A DNA stretch of 64,000 nt from Paenibacillus oleatilyticus (GCF_018998565.1 NZ_JAHNZO010000033.1:22109-86108); one strand, 5' to 3'. Shown: positions 14,732-22,987, counted from the stretch's first letter. Program-made: numbers and translations. Notes: generated by a model from the letters alone, not told the origin.

Positions 14732-16861
14732 CTATGATTGCTGCGGCGAAACGAATTTCGCCCCGACCTGTTTCAATACAATCGCCACATCTTCACGGGT
14801 AAATTGACCGTCTCCGTTCAAGTCATTGTGCCCGTACGGCGAGTTCAGATAAGCGAGAACTTCACGGATGCCAATCCCGTCATGGTCGGTATCGAGATCG
14901 GCCAGCCTGCGCTGCATCTGCTGAATAGGGTCTCCGTAGACTACCTTGAGGCTCACGGCCGCGTTCGTCTCCCCGCTAAGGCTGCTTACCGCGCCGGCTT
15001 GGATACGGAATTCCAGATCATCCCCCGGCTGCAGCGGGCCGCTCGCGGTGAAGCCTGCTTCGGCGGCCCCCGGCGTGTAGACGAGATCGGTTACCGACAG
15101 CGCTGCGCTGCGGCTCATATTGGTGACGCTGAAGTAGGTCGCATCCGCGACGGACTGCAAGGGCTCGGAGAAGGTCAGCCGCACCTTCATCCCGTCCATG
15201 ACCAGCTTCGTCAGCACCGGCGTTCCGGCTTGAGACACGCGAATGGTGTACACCCGGGTCGTCCCGTCCTGTGCGGTGACCAGCACTTCGATGACATTTT
15301 GTACGCCGGAGACTAAGGGCAGCGCCGGGCTGTCCGTGCCGCTCTGAACGGGAACGTAGCTGCCGCCGTTGACTCGGACCTGAATCTTAGCGACGGGGTT
15401 GCTATCCGGCAAGACAGGTTTCACCGTGAGCGATGGGACGGATCGGCTCACCGTTAAGGAGTAGTCCGTCACCTGGCTGGAAAAGTCAAGGTATCCGGGC
15501 GAGACGGTTAAGGCGGACAAGCTGGCGTCGCTATTTTTTAATCTCGTGACGGCGAGCGTATATATTTTTTCCTCGGACGGGTCCTCGGCCAATACTTTGA
15601 TCTCCAGCGTATTGCTGCCCACCGTCAGAGGCAGGATGGCCGGGGAACCGCTCGCTGCCAGCATGAAGCTTCCTCCGTTGGCACGGACGTAGACGGTGGC
15701 GTTCGGATCGGATAGCGTAGGCGTTACGGTCAGGCTGGACGTAGCATACGGGACGTCAGCCATCGTATAGGTCTGTCTGTCTTGCGCGAACGGTTCGTTC
15801 AAGGTTCCCGGGGCAACGTCCAGCCCGCTTAACCATGCGTTGTTGTTTTTCCGTTTCACGGTCATCGTATAGGTATTCGTTGTCATTCCGTCTTCCGCGA
15901 CCACTTTGACCTGGATGCGGTTGCCCCCGACGTTCAAGGCAAACGGCTGGCTGGGCAAGCCGCTGCTAACCGTTGTGAAGCCTCCGTCGTTTACCTGAAG
16001 CTGTACGGTCGCTGCCGAATCGGCTGCCGTCGGCGTCACCGTCATTTCTCGGGTCGCATAGCTGACATCCGCCAGAACATATCCCATAAGATACGGTTGA
16101 AAAGGCGGACTTAGCGTGTTCCCGGATACGGTTAAAGCGCTCAACTCCGCATTCGTGCCCGGCTCAGCCCGCATGACCGTAATCGTATACGTTTTATTGG
16201 CTGTCCCATCGTACGATGTCGTACGTACGGTGATCGTATTGCTCCCGACGTTCAAAGGAATGGGACCGAATGGAGTTCCGTCGGACCCCAACGTTCCATT
16301 AACGACGAAGGAGGCGGCGGGGTCGTCCAATACCCCGGTAAGCGACACGCTGCTCGTGGCGTAAGGAACGGTGCTTGCCGTGTAGCTCGTCGTCGAAGGC
16401 GCGAAAGGCGGGCTTAGCGTCGTTCCGCTTATACGCAGATCGCTTAAATCGACATCGTTCGTCGACGGAAAATACACATGGATTGTATACGTTTTAATCG
16501 TTGACGAATCGGCCGAGGTGACTTTGAATTGAAATTTGTTCTCTCCCCGGTTCGTCGCGATATAACCGGTCGACGTATTTTCGGGCAGGGTGATCCAGGC
16601 GCTTCCATTCATCGAGTACGCCATCTTCGCCCCGGAATCCGCAGGGATGGCGGATGTGTAGAAGCCTTGTTCGGAGCTGCGCATTTTCACCCAATATTCC
16701 GTCACGGACGGCGAAAAAGCGGGCGAGAGCGCCCCTGCGCCCTGATGAATACTCGTCAGATCGGCATTGGCATCGCTGCCTGCCGCCCGCGCGAGCCAAG
16801 GAAAAACGGCAATAACCATTAAGGCCGTAATCATGGTCATGAAAAATTTTGAAATTCGCAC
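14732..16861 (-). CDS. Secreted multi-domain protein: five cadherin-like repeats, Ig-like domain, dockerin-like EF-hands
   Basis: A 709-residue exported protein. After a signal peptide (1-26, ending ARA) come five repeats of about 100 residues (roughly 31-130, 134-232, 236-338, 340-440, 443-543), most showing L-x-x-L...G-T-L-x-P-x-F...T-Y...V-x-Y...L-x-V-G-x-N and ending TYTxxVxR, the cadherin-like beta-sandwich pattern. A SwmB/Ig-like domain follows (about 545-640, LVMDGMKVRLTFSEPL). The C-terminus has two calcium loops, DTDHDGIGIREV and DLNGDGQFTREDV, as in dockerins. There is no sortase motif or S-layer homology domain. It probably acts outside the cell in adhesion or as a scaffold; no cohesin partner is seen nearby. 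Confidence 0.82.
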   Translation of the reverse strand: MRISKFFMTMITALMVIAVFPWLARAAGSDANADLTSIHQGAGALSPAFSPSVTEYWVKMRSSEQGFYTSAIPADSGAKMAYSMNGSAWITLPENTSTGYIATNRGENKFQFKVTSADSSTIKTYTIHVYFPSTNDVDLSDLRISGTTLSPPFAPSTTSYTASTVPYATSSVSLTGVLDDPAASFVVNGTLGSDGTPFGPIPLNVGSNTITVRTTSYDGTANKTYTITVMRAEPGTNAELSALTVSGNTLSPPFQPYLMGYVLADVSYATREMTVTPTAADSAATVQLQVNDGGFTTVSSGLPSQPFALNVGGNRIQVKVVAEDGMTTNTYTMTVKRKNNNAWLSGLDVAPGTLNEPFAQDRQTYTMADVPYATSSLTVTPTLSDPNATVYVRANGGSFMLAASGSPAILPLTVGSNTLEIKVLAEDPSEEKIYTLAVTRLKNSDASLSALTVSPGYLDFSSQVTDYSLTVSRSVPSLTVKPVLPDSNPVAKIQVRVNGGSYVPVQSGTDSPALPLVSGVQNVIEVLVTAQDGTTRVYTIRVSQAGTPVLTKLVMDGMKVRLTFSEPLQSVADATYFSVTNMSRSAALSVTDLVYTPGAAEAGFTASGPLQPGDDLEFRIQAGAVSSLSGETNAAVSLKVVYGDPIQQMQRRLADLDTDHDGIGIREVLAYLNSPYGHNDLNGDGQFTREDVAIVLKQVGAKFVSPQQS

Positions 16862-16971
16862 AAAACGTCCTCCTTCATGATGATAACCACCATTGTAAGA
16901 AAATGTATGGCGTTCTCGCTGCCGCGTATATGAGGTTTGGATAAGCAGGAGGTTTCAGTGCCCGAACGGGG

Positions 16972-17538
16972 TCATCCTTCTCTGTAATCCTCGACAATGA
17001 CCTCGACCGCCCCCGTCTCAGGGTCCATCACGAAGCCGTGAACAGGGATCGCTTGGGGGAAAAGCGGATGTCTGCGGATCATTTTGACGCTGTGCATCAC
17101 GCCTTCCTCCGCACAGCTAAAGCCGCGCAAAAACTTTTCCATGCGAATGCCGGATCGCTCAAGCGTCTCGATCACTAACGGATCGATGCCATGCTCCGCG
17201 AATTTGTTCACCATGCGCGCCGGATCAATCTCTGTCATGCCGCAGCCGTGATGTCCGATTACGATCACCTCGCGCGCGCCGAGCTCGTAGACGGCGACCA
17301 GAAGGCTGCGCATGGCGCTGCCGAACGGCTGGGTCAAAATCGCGCCCGCATTTTTGATGAACTTGGCATCTCCGTTTTTGAGGCCCAGCGCCTTCGGAAG
17401 CAGCTCGCTAAGCCGCGTGTCCATGCAGGTCAGCACGGCGACTTCTTTATCGGGATATTTGTCCGTTAAGTAATCTTCATACCGCTTCTCGGCAACGAAT
17501 TTCTTATTGAATTCCAGTAAGCTCGGGACAATGGACAT
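16972..17538 (-). CDS. Beta-class carbonic anhydrase
   Basis: A 188-residue protein that should interconvert CO2 and bicarbonate in the cytoplasm. Zinc ligands and catalytic residues are visible: Cys38, Asp40 and Arg42 in TCMDTRL, then His96 and Cys99 in GHHGCGM. The length and sequence fit the small beta-carbonic anhydrases of Bacillota (YtiB/YvdA group). AAGGAGG precedes the ATG. It is monocistronic, divergent from the WYL regulator gene at 17759. Confidence 0.9.
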   Translation of the reverse strand: MSIVPSLLEFNKKFVAEKRYEDYLTDKYPDKEVAVLTCMDTRLSELLPKALGLKNGDAKFIKNAGAILTQPFGSAMRSLLVAVYELGAREVIVIGHHGCGMTEIDPARMVNKFAEHGIDPLVIETLERSGIRMEKFLRGFSCAEEGVMHSVKMIRRHPLFPQAIPVHGFVMDPETGAVEVIVEDYREG

Positions 17539-17712
17539 GGTGTGTGACCTCCTTGCTGCACGCTAGATTCTTATGTTTAAGTCTAGCATCAAATGCAGGA
17601 AGATGAATAGTAAAAATCTGTTTAACATTGGTGCAGAGGAGCACCTGCTCCAAAAACCTTATGTTTTTCGTCGGGTTATTGTAATAAGATGAGGATAACA
17701 ATGAAGGCTGCG

Positions 17713-17731
17713 GCGAATTCGTACAATTCGC
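17713..17731 (+). promoter_or_regulatory. Inverted repeat upstream of the WYL regulator
   Basis: GCGAATT (17713-17719) and AATTCGC (17725-17731) form a perfect 7-bp inverted repeat with a 5-bp spacer, 28 bp before the regulator start. It may be an autoregulatory operator. Confidence 0.45.
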
Positions 17732-17758
17732 TCCTATAGAAGAGAGGAGGCGGCAGAG

Positions 17759-18706
17759 ATGAACAAAACGGATCGTTTGTTAGCCATCGTCATCGAATTG
17801 CAGCGCAAAGGGGTATTGCGGGCAGAGGATTTGGCGGCCCGCTTCGAGACGAGTACGCGGACCATCTACCGGGACATTCAGGCGCTTAGCGAGGCGGGGG
17901 TCCCGGTTGTCGGCGCTCCGGGGCAGGGCTATTCCTTAATGGAGGGGTATTTTCTGCCTCCGGTGAGCTTTACGGTGGAAGAAGCGGTGGCGCTGCTGAT
18001 CGGAACGGACTTTGTCGAACAAAAGTTCGATACCGGGTATGGCGCGAAGGCGCAGAGCGCCCGGGGTAAGATCGAAGCCGTCTTGCCGGAGAGCGTCCAC
18101 AGCGAGGTGTCCCGGGTCCGCGCAACCATGCGGCTGCTGGCAGCGGGCGACGCGCCGATCAACGGGCGGGAGAAGCAATACTTGGAAGCTCTGCGGCAAG
18201 CGATATTGGAGCGAAGGAAGGTTAAGTTCCGTTACTTGAAGAACAGGCCGGAGGTGGATGGGAACCGCCATAGCCACCGCACGACCGCCCCTTACGGGCT
18301 TATCCTTGTTCGCGGCTCCTGGATCTTGCTGGCGCATTGCGAGCTGCGGCAGGAGCTTCGCCATTTCCGGTTGTCCCGAATGAGCGGCTTGGCCGTTCTG
18401 GAGGACCCGTTCTCGTTTCCTCCGGATTTTCAATTGGAGGATTACTTGCCTGCGGATGACCGGAACGTGCGGGTGCGTATTCTGGCAAATCCGGCGATCG
18501 CGGATCGGGTAAAGGAAACGTGCAGCTTTTATCTGGAAACCTTCGAGGATCGGGAGGAAGGCTTGGTCATCACATTTCGCGTCCGGCAGCCCGAGGAGCT
18601 GCTGCATTGGGTGCTCGGCTGGGGTGCGAATGCCGTGGTGCTGGAGCCTGAGGCGCTACAGATCCGGGTCCGGCAGGAAGCCGAAAAGATGTTGGAGCGC
18701 TACTGA
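17759..18706 (+). CDS. YafY/DeoR-type HTH regulator with WYL domain
   Basis: A 315-residue transcriptional regulator. An HTH_11 helix-turn-helix occupies the first 60 residues (LLAIVIELQRKG, then STRTIYRDIQALSEAGV). A WYL domain follows (about 140-225, with RKVKFRYLKNR and YGLILVRGSWILLAHC), then the WCX extension (about 235-315). WYL domains sense small ligands or nucleic acid. GAGAGGAGG precedes the ATG. It may regulate itself through the inverted repeat just upstream, and possibly the DinB/EVE genes downstream, but a terminator overlaps its stop codon. Confidence 0.9.
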   Translation: MNKTDRLLAIVIELQRKGVLRAEDLAARFETSTRTIYRDIQALSEAGVPVVGAPGQGYSLMEGYFLPPVSFTVEEAVALLIGTDFVEQKFDTGYGAKAQSARGKIEAVLPESVHSEVSRVRATMRLLAAGDAPINGREKQYLEALRQAILERRKVKFRYLKNRPEVDGNRHSHRTTAPYGLILVRGSWILLAHCELRQELRHFRLSRMSGLAVLEDPFSFPPDFQLEDYLPADDRNVRVRILANPAIADRVKETCSFYLETFEDREEGLVITFRVRQPEELLHWVLGWGANAVVLEPEALQIRVRQEAEKMLERY

Positions 18707-18730
18707 CATACTGTTGTCAGTAGCGTTTTT
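18699..18730 (+). terminator. Terminator overlapping the WYL regulator stop
   Basis: GCTACTGACA (18699-18708) and TGTCAGTAGC (18715-18724) form a perfect 10-bp stem followed by GTTTTTG. The stem includes the stop codon. Confidence 0.85.
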
Positions 18731-18771
18731 GTATAGTAAGAGCAGATGATGAAAAGGAGCTGGGATAAGCT

Positions 18772-19311
18772 ATGAATACAACGGAAGTTTTGCGGAATTT
18801 TGAGGAAATTACGGAGCATTACATTCAGGAGCTGGAAGGGTTCAGCATGGAACAGTTGAAGCGGCAACCGGGGGAGAACGAATGGTCGCTCGGACAAATG
18901 TACCAGCATTTGATCAATGCTGCATTGTACATGCAGCTTGCCAATGCGGAGCGTTGTCTGACGCCAGCCGGGGATGACGCCGTATCCGCAGGAGAAAAGA
19001 CGGAGGTGGGCGAGGCCGTATTCGAGCAAGGAGGCTTGCCGCCGGTGCGTATCCAGGTCCCGCCTTCACCACAATACACGCCTCAGGAGCCTGAAAGCAA
19101 AGAGCAGCTGGTCGAAGGGCTGAGTTCTGTCGTGCGCCATATGAACGAGATTGCGCTAAAGCTGGAAAATGCGCCGCTGCACCATACCGTCGCCCATCCC
19201 CGGTTTGGAGGACTGACCGCGGAAGAATGGTTCAGGCTCGTCGAAATGCATTACCGCCACCATCTTCTCCAGAAGGACCGTTTGAAGCAAGTTCTCGCGC
19301 CTAGCGTTTAA
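18772..19311 (+). CDS. DinB-family protein
   Basis: A 179-residue DinB/YfiT-like four-helix-bundle protein. The N-terminal half shows the family pattern LEGFSMEQLKRQPGENEWS, then LGQMYQHLINAALYM, and the C-terminal half ends in MHYRHHLLQKDRL. Histidines in YQHLI and in HYRHH are at the places where family members bind a divalent metal. Functions are varied (thiol transferases, metal-dependent hydrolases) and often unknown. AAAGGAGCTGGG precedes the ATG. It probably forms an operon with the EVE gene 32 bp on. Confidence 0.87.
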   Translation: MNTTEVLRNFEEITEHYIQELEGFSMEQLKRQPGENEWSLGQMYQHLINAALYMQLANAERCLTPAGDDAVSAGEKTEVGEAVFEQGGLPPVRIQVPPSPQYTPQEPESKEQLVEGLSSVVRHMNEIALKLENAPLHHTVAHPRFGGLTAEEWFRLVEMHYRHHLLQKDRLKQVLAPSV

Positions 19312-19343
19312 CTGCGGCGGGAATGAACAGGAGGGATCGCCAG

Positions 19344-19829
19344 ATGCCGGACCAATCGGGACCTGGGCAGGAGCGTTACTGGATCGGCGTCGTTTCCGCT
19401 TCCCATGTAAGCCGGGGCGTATGGGGCGGGTTCGCCCAGCTGTGCCACGGCAAGTCCGCGCCGCTTCGGAGGATGCGCCCCGGAGACTGGCTCATTTATT
19501 ATTCTCCGCGTACGGACATGAAAGAAGGGAAACCGCTGCAAGCTTTTACCGCTATTGGACAAGTGGCGGACGACCGGGTTTACGAATACCGGATGTCCGA
19601 TTCCTTCGTGCCGTTCCGCCGGGATATCCGCTATGTGCCCTGCAGCGAAGTGAAAATCGCCCCGCTGCTGGATCGGCTCAGCTTTACGCGCGAGAACCGG
19701 TATTGGGGGTATAAGCTCCGCTCGGGCCATTTCGAGATCGCGCGGGAGGACTTTCTGACGATTGCCGGAGCGATGCTGGGCGAGGCGGGAATTCTCAACA
19801 TAGAGGCAGGAAATATATCTGTATCTTGA
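19344..19829 (+). CDS. EVE-domain protein
   Basis: A 161-residue EVE (PUA-like) protein. YWIGVVSASHVSRGVWGGFA begins the domain, and RMRPGDWLIYYSPR and YRMSDSFVPFRRDI follow. EVE domains bind modified nucleic-acid bases. The start at 19344 is set by AGGAGGG eight bases upstream; an in-frame ATG at 19323 has a poor site. It follows the DinB gene and is closed by a terminator. No restriction or modification genes lie nearby. Confidence 0.88.
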   Translation: MPDQSGPGQERYWIGVVSASHVSRGVWGGFAQLCHGKSAPLRRMRPGDWLIYYSPRTDMKEGKPLQAFTAIGQVADDRVYEYRMSDSFVPFRRDIRYVPCSEVKIAPLLDRLSFTRENRYWGYKLRSGHFEIAREDFLTIAGAMLGEAGILNIEAGNISVS

Positions 19830-19830
19830 G

Positions 19831-19882
19831 GCTGGACTTGCCCAAGCGACGAGCTTGGGACGGTCCGGCTTTTCTTTTTTTT
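19831..19882 (+). terminator. Terminator after the EVE gene
   Basis: A nested hairpin, GCTGGAC/GTCCGGC outside and CCCAAGC/GCTTGGG inside (19841-19859), is followed by a long T run. Confidence 0.85.
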
Positions 19883-19946
19883 AGCAGACTGTAACTTATC
19901 CCACCGACGTTCTTGTTCGGGAAAGCTAAGGGCGAATTTTTTACCT

Positions 19947-20112
19947 TGCCCGGATGGGCGCAATCTTCGAAAAGCTTTACGGCATAAAGGATTACATGAC
20001 GCGGTATACAGAGCATCAACAAGCGGAGGGTTCTTCGCCCGAAGATTGGCAGAGCTCGGCTATAGCGACGAGCAAGTTGAGAAACTGTTACGGAGCGATT
20101 GTTTTTTCTTAG
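19947..20112 (+). pseudogene. Decayed coding fragment, possibly the tail of a membrane dipeptidase (M19)
   Basis: One frame reads FFARRLAELGYSDEQVEKLL before degenerating. This resembles the C-terminal helix of peptidase M19 dipeptidases, which typically read LxxRGYSEEDIxKILGGN. There is no start, no body of the gene and no ribosome site. I call it a possible gene fragment on the edge of the AT-rich scar; the match is from memory and weak. Confidence 0.25.
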
Positions 20113-20174
20113 TCAGTACTACCTATTATCGACGTGGTGGTTTTTTTAGCCCTTCTATTTAATTTTTTGATCAA

Positions 20175-20366
20175 CTATTTTCGTCCCCACAGTGCCATTG
20201 CAATAATTTCTATTAAACCCACTACGATAAAAACTATTGATCCTACCATAAGAGATGTTTGAAGATCTACGTTTAAAATGCTAGGCAAAATTGTGAATAG
20301 AATAATAAAATTCAAAATATTCCATGGCAGTCTTTTTTTAAAAAAATTAAGTAGTACTTGCTTCAT
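20175..20366 (-). CDS. Small two-helix membrane protein
   Basis: A 63-residue hydrophobic protein with a basic N-terminus (MKQVLLNFFKKRLPW), two transmembrane segments (about 16-34 and 39-58) and a basic C-terminus (WGRK). AAAAGGGAGAAA precedes the ATG at a suitable distance, so it is probably a real gene. I do not recognise it. Base composition is AT-rich, unlike the flanking genes. Its size and charge pattern resemble bacteriocin-immunity peptides, but that is only a formal resemblance. Confidence 0.6.
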   Translation of the reverse strand: MKQVLLNFFKKRLPWNILNFIILFTILPSILNVDLQTSLMVGSIVFIVVGLIEIIAMALWGRK

Positions 20367-20397
20367 TGTACAATTTCTCCCTTTTAAGTTTGTTTAA

Positions 20398-20637
20398 ATT
20401 TTACCATATTATCGAATTTCTTGCGCTATGCTAACTACTGCATCTGTTGCAGGAACAATTGCTGCTATGCAAGCAACTATGCTTTTCTTTTCGGTGACTC
20501 CTCCTGCTTGGTTTGCTTCAGCGGTGACCGCCGTTGCAGCAGCAGGAGCATGGATGCTTATAAACACAGACAAAGGAGCAGGCACTTACGTAGACTTTTA
20601 TGGATGGTATGGAACTTTTTTTAGATTAAAGGTTTAG
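20398..20637 (+). pseudogene. Hydrophobic peptide frame, probably 5-prime truncated
   Basis: The frame is open from 20398; the first ATG at 20428 gives 69 residues. The product is very hydrophobic (TTASVAGTIAAMQATMLFF, then AVTAVAAAGAWML) and ends DFYGWYGTFFRLKV. No ribosome site precedes the ATG. It could be the remnant of a membrane protein or of a hydrophobic peptide precursor. I do not recognise it. Confidence 0.35.
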
Positions 20638-20682
20638 ACAGCTTTCCCCGTCGTCACTACGGCGCGCTAATGCTGCTTAATA

Positions 20683-20722
20683 TATGAAATAAGCTTCCCT
20701 TGACAGGGAAGCTTATTTCATA
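20683..20722. terminator. Perfect 18-bp hairpin, bidirectional terminator
   Basis: TATGAAATAAGCTTCCCT (20683-20700) and its complement (20705-20722) flank a TGAC loop. It lies just beyond the stop of the XRE remnant on the minus strand and was probably that gene's terminator. Confidence 0.75.
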
Positions 20723-20732
20723 ACATAAACGA

Positions 20733-20939
20733 TTAATATGGTTTAAAGAGAGCTTCCAAAACAGCCAAAGCTTTCTGTTGGTCGCTCTCGCTTTGTTCAA
20801 GAAGCAGAGAAATCGCGTTCCAAACAATATCATGCCGCCGTATGTCTTCGAACTGATCGAAGTCAAACAAAGCGAATGTGCTGACCTCCAGCGCCTCCGC
20901 GATTTTTTCAAGAGTCTTGGTTCTGGTCTTGAGGGGAAC
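20733..20939 (-). pseudogene. C-terminal remnant of an XRE-family HTH regulator
   Basis: The minus strand reads TRTKTLEKIAEALEVSTFAL, then FDFDQFEDIRRHDIVWNA, then QQKALAVLEALFKPY and a stop. KTLEKIAEALEVS is the last helix of a Cro/C1-type (XRE) HTH domain and the rest is a typical short C-terminal tail. The first two-thirds of the HTH are missing: beyond about 20940 the sequence switches to unrelated AT-rich DNA. The gene has therefore been truncated by an insertion or deletion with its breakpoint at about 20940. Confidence 0.65.
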
Positions 20940-21512
20940 ATAAACATAAGCCCATCTTATTTAGAGCAACCGAAAAAAGACTTCCCGGATGCGAAACAGA
21001 TTACAATTCAGAGAATTGATTCCAATCAGACTGATATTTCTTCTCGTTTAAATCAAAATCCTGAAACAACACCAAATGCTGCTCTTATCGACTGGGGGAC
21101 AAGAGACGAACTGACCTTATGGCAATTAATCCAAAATGATAGCAAAAGGGATCCATATATTCTTTACGCATCAGTAGCAAAGGGACAACAAATCAAAACT
21201 ACACAAGCCATAGAAAAAACAACGCAAACCACTTATACGGCTGAAGTTTCAGGATCGATTAAAGGTCTCGTCAATTTAAAAGGAACTGGCTCAGTTCAGG
21301 GTACTGTTAAATCTACGGTTACTAATGAAACTACTTTATCCGGACCTCCTGAAACAAGCAGCTCAAACAGTCGGTTTTTTTATATGCAAGCTGCCTATAA
21401 TCTTTATTCATGGGGAGTCAAAACTTATGGTGTTCCAAGCGGCAATGAGATAAAAGCATATTTAGGCGGAGTATACGTTCCTGTTTGGTTGTACTTTTCT
21501 GTCGACAACTAA
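20940..21512 (+). pseudogene. 5-prime truncated hypothetical protein
   Basis: An open frame of about 190 codons (NINISPSYLEQPKKDF to the end VWLYFSVDN) with no ATG near its beginning; the frame continues upstream only as antisense of the XRE remnant. The product is polar, rich in Thr/Ser/Gln (TTQAIEKTTQTTYTAEVSGS) and looks like a beta-rich extracellular or structural segment. I do not recognise it. Low GC and the lost start suggest foreign DNA cut at about 20940. An ATG-less start using TTG at 20778 is possible but unconvincing. Confidence 0.45.
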
Positions 21513-21593
21513 TTGATATTTTTTACTCTTTTGTTGACGATTAACTCTTCTTCCTTACATAATGCATTAAGACAATAATTACTGGGAGGAAGA

Positions 21594-21884
21594 ATGAGAA
21601 AAGAAAATTATGCAGTCCTGTTATCTTTGTTAAGTTTGATTATCAGTGGTTGGTTAGTGATTTCCGATCTTACCCATGAAAAGAAAATTGAAACTCCTCC
21701 AGTTCCAGCTTCAACTTTGCGTGGGGACTTCTCTTTGAATCAAGGTGGAGTCTATACATCGGTGACACAAAATGGTGATTTGTGGATTTATATTTCCAAC
21801 CAAGATAAGTTCTATTTTATCTCTAAGCCAGATGCCAATGGAAAGTTTAATGTTACTTCAGATACTCTGTTAAAAAAACAGTAG
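21594..21884 (+). CDS. Small membrane-anchored protein
   Basis: A 96-residue protein with one N-terminal transmembrane segment (YAVLLSLLSLIISGWLVI, about residues 6-23) and a polar outer domain (GGVYTSVTQNGDLWIYISNQ). GGGAGGAAGA precedes the ATG, so translation is likely. AT-rich, within the low-GC island. It may belong with the truncated frame upstream (82-bp gap). Not recognised. Confidence 0.65.
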   Translation: MRKENYAVLLSLLSLIISGWLVISDLTHEKKIETPPVPASTLRGDFSLNQGGVYTSVTQNGDLWIYISNQDKFYFISKPDANGKFNVTSDTLLKKQ

Positions 21885-21962
21885 TATGCATTCTAGTTCA
21901 TCCTAATTACCTCGATTTTGGCTTGAATGGCGATTTTGATTTCGTGGAACAATGCAAAAAAA

Positions 21963-22004
21963 AACGACTCTTGTTCGCATTACGCGGCAAGAGCCGTTTT
22001 TTTT
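21963..22004 (+). terminator. Intrinsic terminator closing the AT-rich island
   Basis: AACGACTCTTG (21963-21973) pairs with CAAGAGCCGTT (21988-21998), one mismatch, followed by a run of T. A run of A precedes it, so it may act in both directions. Confidence 0.8.
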
Positions 22005-22019
22005 GGTTTTTCTTCGAAT

Positions 22020-22200
22020 TTATTATCAAGTCCTTGGCTTCTCAAACGATAGGTATGGGTCCCCTGGTTCACCAGCTCTAGAACCCAAGCGACTACAGTA
22101 CCAGGTTCCATTGGTATTTTTTACGGACCTCGTAGGGGAATCTTTTGCGGGTATGGCTCTACGGAGCAGGGCACGGCCTACCCCCGAAGAGCCGCGCACT
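22020..22200. other. Non-coding stretch of unknown nature with hairpin
   Basis: No gene recognised. GGCTCT (22155-22160) pairs with AGAGCC (22188-22193) and could be a T-poor terminator for the SDR gene ending at 22205. The 130 bases before it are GC-rich, unlike the island next door, and do not match any RNA family I know. Confidence 0.3.
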
Positions 22201-22204
22201 CCCA

Positions 22205-22945
22205 TTACAGCGTCTGCCCGCTGTCCACCGTAATGATCTGGCCGGTCATGGCCTCCTGCTCCAAGGCGGCGCAGATCATGCGGGCGATATCCTCGGGCGT
22301 GGAAATGCGCTGCAGCAATAGCTGCGGGGCCAGCCGCTTCATTTGCTCTTCCTTGCCGTCCCACCAACGGGTCGCGACGGCTCCGGGAACGATGCAGGAG
22401 ACGCGGATATACGGCGCCAGAGCGCGTGCCAAAGATTTCGTCAGGCCGTGAACGGCCGCTTTCGATACGGCATACGGAAGCGAAGAGCCTAATCCGGTGA
22501 TCCCGGCGATGCTGCCTACATTCACGATGGCTCCCTGCTTGTTGCTCTTCATGAAAGGAGCCACGGCTCTCGCGCAGAAAAACATCCCCTTCACATTGAC
22601 GTTGTAAAGCTCGTCCCATACCTCGTCCGTCGCCGCTTCCAGATCGTCCATCGGAATATGCCGGGTGATTCCGGCATTATTCACGAGCAGGTCCACCGTC
22701 CCGAACTGCCGGACCGCCTGATCGACCATATCCCGCACCTCGCGGTCTTGGGAGACGTCGGCCCGGATCGCCACCGCTTGTCCGCCCATGTCCTTGATGC
22801 TCTGAACCGTTGTTTCCGCGTCGGCAGCAGATCGCGAATAATTGACGATGACCGTCGTTCCTCGCTCAGCCAATGCAAGACAGGCCGCTCTGCCGATCCC
22901 CGTACCTCCGCCCGTTACAAGTGCTACTTTATTACGCAAATTCAT
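22205..22945 (-). CDS. SDR-family oxidoreductase (FabG-like)
   Basis: A 246-residue classical short-chain dehydrogenase. The cofactor motif is TGGGTGIGRAACLAL, the central strand is LLVNNAGITRH, and the catalytic set is Asn in NVNVKGMFF, Ser in VNVGSIAG and Tyr-x3-Lys in YAVSKAAV. NYSRS at the end of strand 2 suggests NADP preference. It is divergent from a LysR gene 129 bp away, which probably controls it. The physiological substrate is unknown; FabG itself normally lies in a fatty-acid cluster, so this is more likely an accessory oxidoreductase. Confidence 0.9.
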   Translation of the reverse strand: MNLRNKVALVTGGGTGIGRAACLALAERGTTVIVNYSRSAADAETTVQSIKDMGGQAVAIRADVSQDREVRDMVDQAVRQFGTVDLLVNNAGITRHIPMDDLEAATDEVWDELYNVNVKGMFFCARAVAPFMKSNKQGAIVNVGSIAGITGLGSSLPYAVSKAAVHGLTKSLARALAPYIRVSCIVPGAVATRWWDGKEEQMKRLAPQLLLQRISTPEDIARMICAALEQEAMTGQIITVDSGQTL

Positions 22946-22987
22946 TGAAAATGCCCTCCCTATCCTTCGTTGCTTACTATAAGGCGA

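Noticed and set aside
20778..20939. Start of the 244-codon plus-strand frame at 20778
   Set aside because: This part is antisense to a recognisable XRE remnant, begins at TTG and has no ribosome site. Only the portion after about 20940 can be a gene piece.
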